From Actinoplanes sp. TFC3 (lineage in GTDB: Bacteria > Actinomycetota > Actinomycetes > Mycobacteriales > Micromonosporaceae), in contig NZ_LOJP01000001.1 in the NCBI RefSeq assembly GCF_001553785.1, forward strand, positions 5,893,987-5,957,986: a stretch of DNA of 64,000 nucleotides, written 5' to 3'. The notes under the pieces were generated by a model. It did no database searches. It saw only the letters and a list, made by a program, of their open reading frames with translations, and had not been told where the DNA came from. Position numbers and translations under genes: made by a program. Positions 51,505-59,868 of this stretch are shown here, piece after piece (position 1 is the stretch's first letter; each line of letters opens with the position of its first letter).

Positions 51505-51888
51505 GTGAGTCGCAAGCCTGTTCTGCGCGTACGCCGGTCCGGCGCGCTGGTCCTCGCCGCCTTCATCGCGTTCGTCGGGACGGTGCCGTTCGCCGGGGTG
51601 ACCTGGCAGTTGGCGCCGCTGCTGCTCATCCCGCTCGCCGTGATGGTCTGGGCCTGGCGCGCGGGCACCGACGTCTTCCCCGAAGGGCTCAAGGTCCGGG
51701 CGCTGTTCGGCAGCACCACGCTGACCTGGCCGCAGATCACCGCGTTCGCCCCGGACGAGCGCAACCGGATCTCGGTGCGCACCAACGACAACCGGGTGGT
51801 GCCGCTGACCGCGGTGACCACCGACAACCTCCCGGCCGTGCTGGCGGCCGGCGGCCAGGAGGTCAGCTCGCCTCCGGAGGATCAGTAA
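51505..51888 (+). CDS. Small PH-domain-like membrane protein
   Basis: A 127-residue protein. Two hydrophobic segments (LVLAAFIAFVGTVPFAG, LAPLLLIPLAVMVWAW) are followed by a short beta-rich domain (GTDVFPEGLKVRALFGSTTL, TWPQITAFAPDERNRISVRT) typical of bacterial PH-like proteins of actinobacteria. GTG 51505 is the start. Function is unknown; such proteins often sit in the cytoplasmic membrane. Its stop overlaps the convergent dehydrogenase gene. Confidence 0.82.
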   Translation: MSRKPVLRVRRSGALVLAAFIAFVGTVPFAGVTWQLAPLLLIPLAVMVWAWRAGTDVFPEGLKVRALFGSTTLTWPQITAFAPDERNRISVRTNDNRVVPLTAVTTDNLPAVLAAGGQEVSSPPEDQ

Positions 51889-52808
51889 CCCTCGGTCACC
51901 AGGTTGATCAGCGGTTCCCCGGCGGCGTGGCGGCGGATCTGATCCCCGGCCAGCCCGTAGGCGCGCGGTCCGAGCCCGTGCACCGACCCGCCGATGTGCG
52001 GGGTGATCAGGACGTTCGGTAGCTGCCAGAGTGGGTGACCCGGCGGCAGCGGCTCCGGATCGGTGACGTCGAGCGCCGCGCTGATCCGGCCGCTGGCCAG
52101 CTCGGCGACCAGCGCGTCGGTGCCAGCCACCGGTCCGCGCGCAGCGTTGATCAGCAGCGCGCCGTCGGGCAGCGCGGCCAGGAACGCGGCGTCGACCAGC
52201 CCCCGGGTCTGCTCGGTCAAGGGCACCAGCAAGATCACGACTTGGGCGTACGGCAGCAGCCCGGCCAGCTCCTCGACGCCATGGACACCGTCCCGCGGCC
52301 GGGCCGTGCGGGCCACCCGGGTGATCGTCACGTCGAACGGGGCCAGGTGCTGCTCCACGGCCCGCCCGATCGAACCCGCGCCGACGATCAGCACCTTCTT
52401 GCCGGTCAGCTCCTGGGTCGGGGTGCTGCCGGGGACGCCCCACTGTTCGGCGCGCTGGGCTCGTACCCAAGCAGGAAATTGCCGGAAGGCAGCGATCGCC
52501 GCGCCGATCACCCACTCGGCCACGGGCTTGTCATGCACCCCTCGCGCGTCACAAAGCTGCACGTCGGAGCGCGTGTGCCCGGCCCAGGCATCGGCGCCGG
52601 CGGACAGGAGCTGGACCACCTCAAGCCCGGTGAACGCGGGTAGCTGATCGACCGCACGGGTCACCGACGCGAACGGCGGCACCCAGAACTGCACCGTCGC
52701 CGGGTCCGACGGCCAGCTGACCGCGTCCTCGCAGACCTCGACGTCCACCCCGGCCGGAAGCTGTCCCAGCAGCCCGAGCGCCTTCTCATGAGCGATCCAC
52801 ACCTTCAT
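51882..52808 (-). CDS. D-2-hydroxyacid dehydrogenase family protein
   Basis: A 308-residue NAD(P)-dependent oxidoreductase of the GyaR/SerA fold. The Rossmann motif is KVLIVGAGSIGRAVEQHLAP; catalytic residues are in LLINAARGPVAGTDALVAEL (Arg), LDVTDPEPLPPGHPLWQLP (Glu) and VLITPHIGG (His). It lacks the ACT domain of SerA. The substrate is unknown (glyoxylate, hydroxypyruvate and others are possible). ATG 52808 (MKVWIAHEKALG) is the natural start; a long upstream in-frame stretch is Arg/Pro-rich shadow sequence. Confidence 0.92.
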   Translation of the reverse strand: MKVWIAHEKALGLLGQLPAGVDVEVCEDAVSWPSDPATVQFWVPPFASVTRAVDQLPAFTGLEVVQLLSAGADAWAGHTRSDVQLCDARGVHDKPVAEWVIGAAIAAFRQFPAWVRAQRAEQWGVPGSTPTQELTGKKVLIVGAGSIGRAVEQHLAPFDVTITRVARTARPRDGVHGVEELAGLLPYAQVVILLVPLTEQTRGLVDAAFLAALPDGALLINAARGPVAGTDALVAELASGRISAALDVTDPEPLPPGHPLWQLPNVLITPHIGGSVHGLGPRAYGLAGDQIRRHAAGEPLINLVTEGY

Positions 52809-52858
52809 GTCCCACAAGTTAGACGCGGCTACGCTGGAGTCGTGAACGAGGAGGTCGT

Positions 52859-54034
52859 GTGAGCGAGCGCAGTCGCCGGTTGCGTGCGAGTGCCGTGACG
52901 CTGGGTGTGGTGCTGCTGGCCGGCACCGCCTGCAGCTTCGGCCCACCGGACCCCGACGTGGCGGGCGAGCCGCCCAACCTGCCCACCCCCTCGGCCTCGG
53001 CACCGGAGTCCTCCGGGCCCGACGGCAGCGAGTCGGCGCAGGAAGCCGTGGTCACCGTGCTCGCGAAGGGCCTCGAGGTGCCATGGGGCCTGGCGTTCCT
53101 GCCCGACGGCTCGGCGCTGGTCACCGAGCGCGACACTGCTCGCATCCTGCAGGTCGGCCCGGATTCCGACGCCGAGGGGCTCAAGGTCACCGAGGTGCAG
53201 CGGCTCTCCGAGGTCACCGCGGGCGGCGATGGCGGGCTGCTGGGCATCGCGGTCTCCCCCAAGTACGCCAGCGACCAGACGGTGTTCGTCTACTACTCCA
53301 CCGACAAGGACAACCGGGTCGCCAAGCTCAAGCTCAAAGCCAAGCCGCAGCCCATCCTGACCGGCATCCCGCACTCGGCCCACGACAACGGCGGCCAGCT
53401 GGCCTTCGGACCCGACGGCATGCTGTACGTGACCACCGGCGACGCCACCAAGGGCACCCAGGCGCAGAACCCGAAGAACCTCGGCGGCAAGATCCTGCGC
53501 GTCACCGCCGACGGCAAGCCCGCGCCGGGCAACCCGGTGAAGGACTCCCCGGTCTGGTCCAGCGGGCACCGCAACGTGCAGGGCATCGCCTGGGACTCGG
53601 GCAAGCGCATGTACGCCAGCGAGTCCGACCAGCCCAAGAACGGCGAGCTCAACGTCATCCAGAAGGCCAAGAACTACGGCTGGGCGGCAGCCGACGGCAC
53701 CACCAACGATCCCAAGTACACAAACCCACTGGTCACGTGGCCGATCGCGGATTCCTACTGCTCGGGCGTGGCGGTGCTGGACCGGACCATCGCCACGGCC
53801 TGCCTGGGCGGCGTGCGGATCTGGATGGTCAGCACCACCGGCAACGGCACGCTCGTCGGGCAGCCGCAGAAACTGCTGACCGGTCAGTACGGCCGGTTGC
53901 GCGCGCTGGCCGCGGCGCCGGACGGGTCGCTGTGGGTCACCACCTCCAACCAGGAGGAGGGTGGCGACCCGGGTCCCGACGACGACCAGATCATTCGCCT
54001 GGTGTTCTCGGAAGGTGGCGCAGGCCGCAGCTGA
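52859..54034 (+). CDS. Lipoprotein PQQ-type glucose/sorbosone dehydrogenase-like protein
   Basis: A 391-residue cell-surface protein. The signal peptide ends in a lipobox, VVLLAGTACS, so the mature N-terminal Cys is about residue 25. A Pro/Ser linker follows, then a six-bladed propeller of the GSDH family: GLEVPWGLAFLPDGSALVTE, GGDGGLLGIAVSPKYASDQT, HDNGGQLAFGPDGMLYVTTG, GHRNVQGIAWDSGKRMYASE and RLRALAAAPDGSLWVTTSN. It probably oxidises a sugar or sugar aldehyde using PQQ. The GTG start has GGAGG upstream. Confidence 0.9.
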   Translation: MSERSRRLRASAVTLGVVLLAGTACSFGPPDPDVAGEPPNLPTPSASAPESSGPDGSESAQEAVVTVLAKGLEVPWGLAFLPDGSALVTERDTARILQVGPDSDAEGLKVTEVQRLSEVTAGGDGGLLGIAVSPKYASDQTVFVYYSTDKDNRVAKLKLKAKPQPILTGIPHSAHDNGGQLAFGPDGMLYVTTGDATKGTQAQNPKNLGGKILRVTADGKPAPGNPVKDSPVWSSGHRNVQGIAWDSGKRMYASESDQPKNGELNVIQKAKNYGWAAADGTTNDPKYTNPLVTWPIADSYCSGVAVLDRTIATACLGGVRIWMVSTTGNGTLVGQPQKLLTGQYGRLRALAAAPDGSLWVTTSNQEEGGDPGPDDDQIIRLVFSEGGAGRS

Positions 54035-54086
54035 CGCTGGTAATCGTTTGACGACGGGACCGCGGGGGCAGGCTTGGGCGTTGACC

Positions 54087-55673
54087 ATGGATATGACTTT
54101 GACGAAGACCAAGGACCTGGTGGGCCGGGTACGCCGGCACCCGTGGACCCGGCGCCTCGGCGTCTGGGCCGCCGTGCTGCTGGTCAGCCTCACCGGCGTC
54201 GTCGTCGGCACGATGCTGCTGGCCCACTCCGAGATCGCGGTCGGGCCGTTCCGCGCCGACATGTCGATCAGCCCGTCCGTGCAGGGCGGCACCGAGATCG
54301 ACATCCCGCCGCTGGGCTCGCTGCACCTGGACAGCCACGACGGGCCCATCCACCTCAAGGTCAACCTGGGTTCGCTGGATCAGCAACGCACCGAGGCCCT
54401 GATCGACGACCCCACCGCGATCAGCGCCGCCGGCCAGTCCGCGGTTGACGACGTAACCCAGGGTGTGCTCAAGCTCAGCCTGCGGGCGCTCGGCGCGGCG
54501 ATCGTCTGCTCGCTGCTGCTGTCCGCGCTGATCTTCCGCAACATCCGCCGGGTCGCCTCGGCCGGCCTGATCTCGCTGGTGGTGACCGGCGGCAGCCTGG
54601 GCCTGGCCGCCGGCACGATCCGCCCCGACTCGATCAGCGAACCGCGCTACGAGGGCCTGCTGGTCAACGCGCCGGCGGTGGTCGGTGACGCGCGGCGCAT
54701 CGCCGACAACTACGGCCGGTACGCCGATCAGCTCGCCGAGCTGGTCAGCAACGTCAGCCGCATCTACACCACGGTCTCCAGCCTGCCGGTGCAGCCGTCC
54801 GGCAACACCACGCGCATCCTGCACGTCTCGGACCTGCACCTCAACCCGGCGTCGTGGAGCGTGATCAAGACGGTGGTCAAGCAGTGGGACATCGACGCGA
54901 TCATCGACACCGGCGACATCGTGGACTGGGGCAGCAGCCCGGAGACGTCGTACGTGAACACCATCGCCACGGTCGGCGTCCCGTACATCTACATCCGCGG
55001 CAACCATGACTCCGCGGCGATCCAGGCCGCTGTGGCCCGGCAGAAGAACGCCAAGGTCCTCGACAACTCGATCATCACGATCAACGGGCTGACCATCGCC
55101 GGCATCGGCGACCCGGAGTTCACTCCCGACAAGAGCGAAACCCAGGCCCCCGCGGGCGCCGATGACCTGGGCACCAGCCCGCTGCTGGCCGCGGGCGACG
55201 AACTCGCCGCCACGATCCGCGCCGCCAAGACCAAGGTCGGGGTGGCGCTGGTACATGACCCGGCCATGGCCCCGCCGCTGTCCGGCACGGTCCCGCTGGT
55301 ACTGGCCGGGCACACCCACCAGCGCTCGGTGAGCCTGCTCCCGCCCCCGTCCGAGTCGACGGCCTCGGCCTCCCCGGCGCCCTCCCCCTCGGCGGCGGCC
55401 ACGGCCCCGATGCAGACGCGGCTGCTGGTGGAGGGCTCAACCGGCGGCGCTGGCCTGCGCGGCCTGGAGAAGAAGGAGCCCACGCCGCTGGCCATGTCGG
55501 TGCTCTACTTCGACGAAAACCAGAGCTTGAAGGCGTACGACGACATTCGGCTGGGGGGCACCGGGCAGTCCAACGTCGAGGTTCAGCGCAACGTCATCGG
55601 CACCAGCCCCGAACCGACCACGAATCCGTCGGTGGTCAACGGGGTGACCCCCGGCATCACCCCGAGCCGCTGA
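54087..55673 (+). CDS. Membrane-anchored calcineurin-like metallophosphoesterase
   Basis: A 528-residue protein. Hydrophobic segments near residues 25-45, 140-160 and 165-185 anchor it; the catalytic domain lies after about residue 245 and is probably outside the cell. Metal-binding motifs are HVSDLHLNPASW, IDTGDIVDWG, IRGNHDSAA, VALVHDPAM and LAGHTHQRS, a full set for a two-metal phosphoesterase. A Ser/Pro/Ala-rich loop near the C-terminus interrupts the fold. The substrate is unknown. The ATG 54087 start is weakly supported. Confidence 0.9.
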   Translation: MDMTLTKTKDLVGRVRRHPWTRRLGVWAAVLLVSLTGVVVGTMLLAHSEIAVGPFRADMSISPSVQGGTEIDIPPLGSLHLDSHDGPIHLKVNLGSLDQQRTEALIDDPTAISAAGQSAVDDVTQGVLKLSLRALGAAIVCSLLLSALIFRNIRRVASAGLISLVVTGGSLGLAAGTIRPDSISEPRYEGLLVNAPAVVGDARRIADNYGRYADQLAELVSNVSRIYTTVSSLPVQPSGNTTRILHVSDLHLNPASWSVIKTVVKQWDIDAIIDTGDIVDWGSSPETSYVNTIATVGVPYIYIRGNHDSAAIQAAVARQKNAKVLDNSIITINGLTIAGIGDPEFTPDKSETQAPAGADDLGTSPLLAAGDELAATIRAAKTKVGVALVHDPAMAPPLSGTVPLVLAGHTHQRSVSLLPPPSESTASASPAPSPSAAATAPMQTRLLVEGSTGGAGLRGLEKKEPTPLAMSVLYFDENQSLKAYDDIRLGGTGQSNVEVQRNVIGTSPEPTTNPSVVNGVTPGITPSR

Positions 55674-55869
55674 CCACCTGCCGCCGATCGGCCCCGGCCC
55701 GCGCCGCGACGGCCCGATGCGTGCTCCGCCCAATGCCTACCTCGGCGATGATCTCCAGGGTGGCCACCGCCAGCGCGTGCCGCCGGGCCCGCGGATCGAG
55801 CGCCGTCAAAAGGCAGGCGGCTCCGGCCGCCAAGATGGCCGCCGTGCCCAGCCCGGCCGTCAACCGCAA
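55657..55869 (-). pseudogene. Truncated TetR-type HTH remnant
   Basis: A 70-codon frame starting TTG 55869. After a hydrophobic stretch (LGTAAILAAGAACLLTAL), residues 29-60 read ALAVATLEIIAEVGIGRSTH and RAVAARAGA, a clear TetR helix-turn-helix (compare THRAVAARAGVP). It stops after the HTH without a ligand domain, and its end overlaps the phosphoesterase gene. The ligand-binding part seems lost, or this is a stray HTH fusion. It sits 10 bases after the gatB stop. Confidence 0.5.
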
Positions 55870-55879
55870 GAAAAAGTGC

Positions 55880-57373
55880 TCAGCTGAGCCGAGCGAGAAT
55901 CAACTCCCGAACCGTCTTAGCATCAGCCTGCCCCCGAGTGGTCTTCATGACCGCACCAACCAGAGCACCCGCAGCAGCCACCTTCCCGTCCCGGATTTTC
56001 GCCGCAACATCCGGGTTGGCCGCGATCGCCTCGTCAACAGCGGCCTGCAGAGCGCCGGTGTCGGACACAACCTCGAGTCCGCGGGAGGCCATCACCTGGG
56101 CGGGATCGCCTTCACCGGCGACGACGCCTTCGAGGACCTGGCGGGCTACCTTGTCGTTCAGTTTGCCGTCGTCGACCAGCTTCTGGAGCTGGGCTACCTG
56201 CGCCGGGGTGGCGCCGACGGCCGACAACTCGACGCCGGTTTCGTTGGCGCGGCGGGCCAGTTCGCCCATCCACCACTTGCGGGCGCCCGCGGGGTTGGCT
56301 CCGGCGGCGATGGTCTCCTCGATCAGCTCGACGGCGCCGGCGTTGGCGATGGACTGCATGTCGAGTTCGCTGATGGCCCACTCCTCGCGCAGGCGGGCGC
56401 GCTTGGTGCTGGGACGCTCGGGCAGCGCAGCCTTGAGTTCGGCTACCCAGGCCGGGTCGGGCGCGATCGGAACCAGGTCGGGCTCGGGGAAGTAGCGGTA
56501 ATCCGTAGCGGTTTCCTTGGAGCGGCCCGGGCGGGTGTCGCCGGTGTCCTCCTGGAAGTGGCGGGTTTCCTGCAGGATCGAGCCGCCGCCGTCCAGGACC
56601 GCGGACTGGCGGATGATTTCGGAGCGGACGGCACGTTCGACCGAGCGCAGGGAGTTGACGTTCTTGGCCTCGGTGCGAGTGCCCCATTCCTCGCCGGACT
56701 TGTTGAGCGAGGTGTTGACGTCGCAGCGCAGCGAGCCCTGCTCCATGCGGACGTCGGAGACGCCAAGAGACCGGATGATGTCGCGCAGCTCGCTGACGTA
56801 GGCGCGGGCCACCTCGGGGGCGCGGGCGCCCAGGCCGGGGACCGGTTTGGTGACGATCTCGACGAGCGGGATGCCGGCGCGGTTGTAGTCGACCAGCGAC
56901 TCGGTGGCGCCGTGGATGCGGCCGGTGGCCCCGCCGACGTGCAGGGTCTTGCCGGTGTCCTCTTCCAGGTGCACGCGTTCGATCTCGATGCGGAAGGTCT
57001 CGCCGTCCAGTTCCACGTCGACATAGCCGTCGGTGCACAGCGGCTCGTCGTACTGCGAGGTCTGGTAGTTCTTCGGCATGTCGGGGTAGAAGTAGTTCTT
57101 CCGCGCCATCCGGCACCAGGTGGCGATGCCGCAGTTGAGCGCGAGCCCGATGCGGATGGTGGCCTCGATGCCGGCGCGGTTGGCCACCGGCAGGGCGCCG
57201 GGCAGGGCCAGGCAGACCGGGCACACCTGGGTGTTGGGTTCGGCGCCGAACTCGGTCGGGCAACCGCAGAACATCTTCGTGTTCGTGCCGAGCTCGACGT
57301 GCGTCTCGAGGCCGATCACCGGCTCGTAGCGGGCGACAGCATCGTCGTAGGTGGGAAGCACGGTCGTACTCAT
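55880..57373 (-). CDS. gatB: Aspartyl/glutamyl-tRNA amidotransferase subunit B
   Basis: A 497-residue subunit of GatCAB, which converts Glu-tRNA-Gln or Asp-tRNA-Asn to the amide form. GatB carries the kinase step. Typical motifs are IGLETHVELGTNTKMFCGCP, MARKNYFYPDMPKNYQTSQY and the C-terminal Yqey domain ending VMKTTRGQADAKTVRELILA. The start is ATG 57373 (MSTTVLPTYDDAVARYEPV). The GatCA genes lie 4 kb away at 61.2-63 kb on the same strand; the M1 peptidase and the ATPase/DUF4276 cassette are between them. Confidence 0.96.
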   Translation of the reverse strand: MSTTVLPTYDDAVARYEPVIGLETHVELGTNTKMFCGCPTEFGAEPNTQVCPVCLALPGALPVANRAGIEATIRIGLALNCGIATWCRMARKNYFYPDMPKNYQTSQYDEPLCTDGYVDVELDGETFRIEIERVHLEEDTGKTLHVGGATGRIHGATESLVDYNRAGIPLVEIVTKPVPGLGARAPEVARAYVSELRDIIRSLGVSDVRMEQGSLRCDVNTSLNKSGEEWGTRTEAKNVNSLRSVERAVRSEIIRQSAVLDGGGSILQETRHFQEDTGDTRPGRSKETATDYRYFPEPDLVPIAPDPAWVAELKAALPERPSTKRARLREEWAISELDMQSIANAGAVELIEETIAAGANPAGARKWWMGELARRANETGVELSAVGATPAQVAQLQKLVDDGKLNDKVARQVLEGVVAGEGDPAQVMASRGLEVVSDTGALQAAVDEAIAANPDVAAKIRDGKVAAAGALVGAVMKTTRGQADAKTVRELILARLS

Positions 57374-57473
57374 GCGCTGGACTCCAGGTGACTGCGGGAT
57401 CCGACAACCCACAAGCCTAGTAGCCGTTTCTGGTGTCCCCACGGCGGGCGCCCATTTCGGTACGGTCACCGCC

Positions 57474-58925
57474 ATGCTCCGTCCCGTCCTGCTCGCCACG
57501 AGCCTGCTCTCAGCCGCCCTGCTCACCGCCTGCTCCACCCCCGAAACGAAGCCGGCAGCAAAGCCGTCAGCAGCCGGAGTTACAGGCCAAGCAACGCCCC
57601 GGGAGAGCGCACCAACGGCAGCGGGCCAGCCGATAGCGGACCCGATCTACCCCAACCGCGGCCAGGACAACATTGACGTCTTGCATTACGGGCTCGACTT
57701 GAGCTGGGACCCCGGGCGTGAGGTTCTCGACGGCATGGCGACTGTTCAGGTACGTCCGGTCACAGACGCGCCTGAGGTGGTTCTCGACTTCATGCCGTAC
57801 ACGCTGAAATCAGTTCTGGTTGACAACAGGCAGGTGGCGGCGAGCGTCAAGAACGAGAAGTTGGTGGTGCCGGCCAAGGTGACCGCGAACAAGACGGTCA
57901 CTCTGACGGTGAGATACAGCGGGCGGCCGAAGACCACGCCGATGCCCTCGCACCGCTCCGATACCGAGCCGCTGGGTCTGACCGTGACCGATGATGGCGG
58001 GCTGTGGACTATGCAGGAACCGTTCGGGGCATTTACCTGGTATCCGGCAAATGACATGCCCTCCGATGAGGCGCTCTACGACATTTCTGTGACGGTGCCG
58101 AAGGGCTGGTCCGCGGTGGCCAGTGGCACGCCGGCCGGGCAGCAGGGAACCACGTTTCGTTATCAGAGCAAGGACCCGGTTGCTACCTATCTGACGACAC
58201 TCGCGGTCGGTAAGTACAAGAAGGTCACCGCGACCGGGCCGCATGGTCTGCCGTTGACGTACTGGTATCGCCCCGGCATCGATGACGCGCTGCTGTCGTC
58301 GCTCAAGAAGTCACCGGAATATCTGCGGTTCCTCGAGGAGCGCTTCGGGCCGTACCCGTTTGCGAGCGCGGGCATTGTGCTCGTTGATTCGGCGTCGGGC
58401 ATGGAAACCCAGCAGATGATCACGATGGGGGGCAAGGTCGGGGTCTTCGATCAGCAGAAACGTGCGGGGTTCCAGGAAGACCTTTTGCACGAGTACGCCC
58501 ACCAGTGGTTCGGCGACTCGGTGACCCCGGCAACGTGGCGGGATCTGTGGCTGAACGAGGGCTGGGCGACGTACACGCAATTGCTGTGGGAGCAGCAGGT
58601 CACCCACCTCAGCGATCAGCAACTCGAAACGTACCTCCGCGGCCGGGACACGGCATTGCGCACGGAACTCGGGCCGCCCGGCAGTCCACAGGCGGCCAAC
58701 TTCGCGGAAGGCAACGTTTACATGTGCCCGGCTGCGATGCTGCAGCAATTGCACAAGAAGCTCGGCGACGCGAAGTTCTTCGCGCTCGGCACGGCGTGGG
58801 TACAAACGCAGAAAAACACCCAGCAGGATCGCGCGTCCTTCATCGCCTTCGTGCAGAAGCAGACCGGTACGGACTACAGCAAGCTCATCAACGCCTGGCT
58901 CGACAGCCCGGTAACCCCCTCCTGA
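57474..58925 (+). CDS. M1-family lipoprotein metallopeptidase
   Basis: A 483-residue surface aminopeptidase-like protein. The signal ends in a lipobox, LLTACS, so the mature Cys is about residue 20; a Lys/Pro/Ala linker follows. The M1 zinc motif is intact: HEYAHQWFGDSV with the third ligand in DLWLNEGWATYTQ. The exopeptidase loop corresponding to GAMEN reads GMETQQM. The gene is divergent from gatB with 100 bases between them. The length is short for M1 proteins, lacking the C-terminal ERAP-like domain. Confidence 0.92.
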   Translation: MLRPVLLATSLLSAALLTACSTPETKPAAKPSAAGVTGQATPRESAPTAAGQPIADPIYPNRGQDNIDVLHYGLDLSWDPGREVLDGMATVQVRPVTDAPEVVLDFMPYTLKSVLVDNRQVAASVKNEKLVVPAKVTANKTVTLTVRYSGRPKTTPMPSHRSDTEPLGLTVTDDGGLWTMQEPFGAFTWYPANDMPSDEALYDISVTVPKGWSAVASGTPAGQQGTTFRYQSKDPVATYLTTLAVGKYKKVTATGPHGLPLTYWYRPGIDDALLSSLKKSPEYLRFLEERFGPYPFASAGIVLVDSASGMETQQMITMGGKVGVFDQQKRAGFQEDLLHEYAHQWFGDSVTPATWRDLWLNEGWATYTQLLWEQQVTHLSDQQLETYLRGRDTALRTELGPPGSPQAANFAEGNVYMCPAAMLQQLHKKLGDAKFFALGTAWVQTQKNTQQDRASFIAFVQKQTGTDYSKLINAWLDSPVTPS

Positions 58926-58946
58926 GCAGGATGTTCACCTGCGTCG

Positions 58947-58969
58947 CTGACCGGCTTCGCCGGCCAGCC
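58947..58969 (+). terminator. Hairpin terminator after the M1 peptidase gene
   Basis: A 10-bp stem with one mismatch (58947-58956 with 58960-58969) and a TTC loop, starting 22 bases after the stop. No U-run follows. Confidence 0.5.
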
Positions 58970-59247
58970 ATCCGCTGGCGCCGTCGGCCTCGCCGGTCAT
59001 CCGCAATTTCCCGCCGTCCCCGCGGTTGCTGGCATCGCACCGGCGGCCATGATTGTGGCCCGGCCAGCATTTGCCGGGTGGAGGTCTACCAGCGCGACCT
59101 GCACAAGGCGTTCAACCCGCAAACAATGCCGGAGCTGGTCGTCCGCGGCTTCAACTGCACAGACGACGACGTCCAACGCCGGTCACCGTCAACGATGGCC
59201 CTGACCCACCAGATAGTTAACGACTACGCCCGACAGAAGAGAGACCC
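58970..59247. other. Gap between the M1 peptidase and DUF4276 genes
   Basis: A plus-strand frame through about 59080-59287 gives EVYQRDLHKAFNPQTMPELV and more, with plausible composition, but it has no ribosome site and runs into the DUF4276 gene. It may be a decayed piece associated with the cassette. Nothing else is supported. Confidence 0.3.
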
Positions 59248-59868
59248 TCAGCGGAAGCCCAGCTCTGCAAGAGCTTCGCGGGTTTGACGCCACAACACAT
59301 CGAAGGCCGGCACGTCACGAAGCTTGGTAAGCGACACCATCGCACCGAGCTGACTGTAGTGGTCGGAGGTGGATCTGCTCAGCTTGGTAATGGTTCGGTC
59401 GAGGGTCTGCTCCGGGTCCGCGATGCTCTCGACATGCTTCGGATGTGCGGGGACACCCAATTCCTCGTCGGGCCATCGCACCCCCAAGGCTCGCCGCAGG
59501 GAATCCCCGTCCGCCAGCATCCACGCCTCTGTTTCGCGGACCGGCACGGCGGCGATCAGCCGCTCGCTGCGAGATCCCCACCTGACCTGCAACGGTTCCA
59601 GCCATTCGGTCTCCGTACGGCCGGGGCGGGCGCCCTGGTCGTGGTGGAAGAAGACGATGGAGAAACTTCCACGGTTGAGATCAACGAGTTCGAGCACCTC
59701 GTCGATGCTGCGGGGGCCTTTCTTCTCGCGCACCGCCCGCACGTCGGCGACCTCAACGGAGTCATCGAAGTCGGCGCAGATGTCCTGCAGCATCCGGGCC
59801 AGCAAGGGAGGAAGGAACCGATCGTCGGTGGCGCCTTCCGCGATGAGAGCTGAGGTCAGATGCCTCAT
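59248..59868 (-). CDS. DUF4276 (RloB/TOPRIM-like) partner protein
   Basis: A 206-residue protein. Its motifs are an N-terminal SALIAEGATDDRFLPPLLAR (Glu-Gly-x-Thr-Asp), the central FFHHDQGARPG and VPVRETEAWMLADG. These acidic motifs suggest a TOPRIM-like metal-binding nuclease fold, as proposed for DUF4276. The start codon overlaps the ATPase stop (TGATG), so the two proteins are made together. Nearly all such genes are paired with an OLD/RecF-like ATPase, and several pairs are suspected defence systems. The function here is inferred. Confidence 0.8.
   Translation of the reverse strand: MRHLTSALIAEGATDDRFLPPLLARMLQDICADFDDSVEVADVRAVREKKGPRSIDEVLELVDLNRGSFSIVFFHHDQGARPGRTETEWLEPLQVRWGSRSERLIAAVPVRETEAWMLADGDSLRRALGVRWPDEELGVPAHPKHVESIADPEQTLDRTITKLSRSTSDHYSQLGAMVSLTKLRDVPAFDVLWRQTREALAELGFR

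Noticed and set aside
59080..59287. Short plus-strand frame (EVYQRDLHKAFNPQ) before the DUF4276 gene
   Set aside because: No ribosome site, overlaps the convergent DUF4276 gene, and no recognisable family; kept only as a note in the gap entry.
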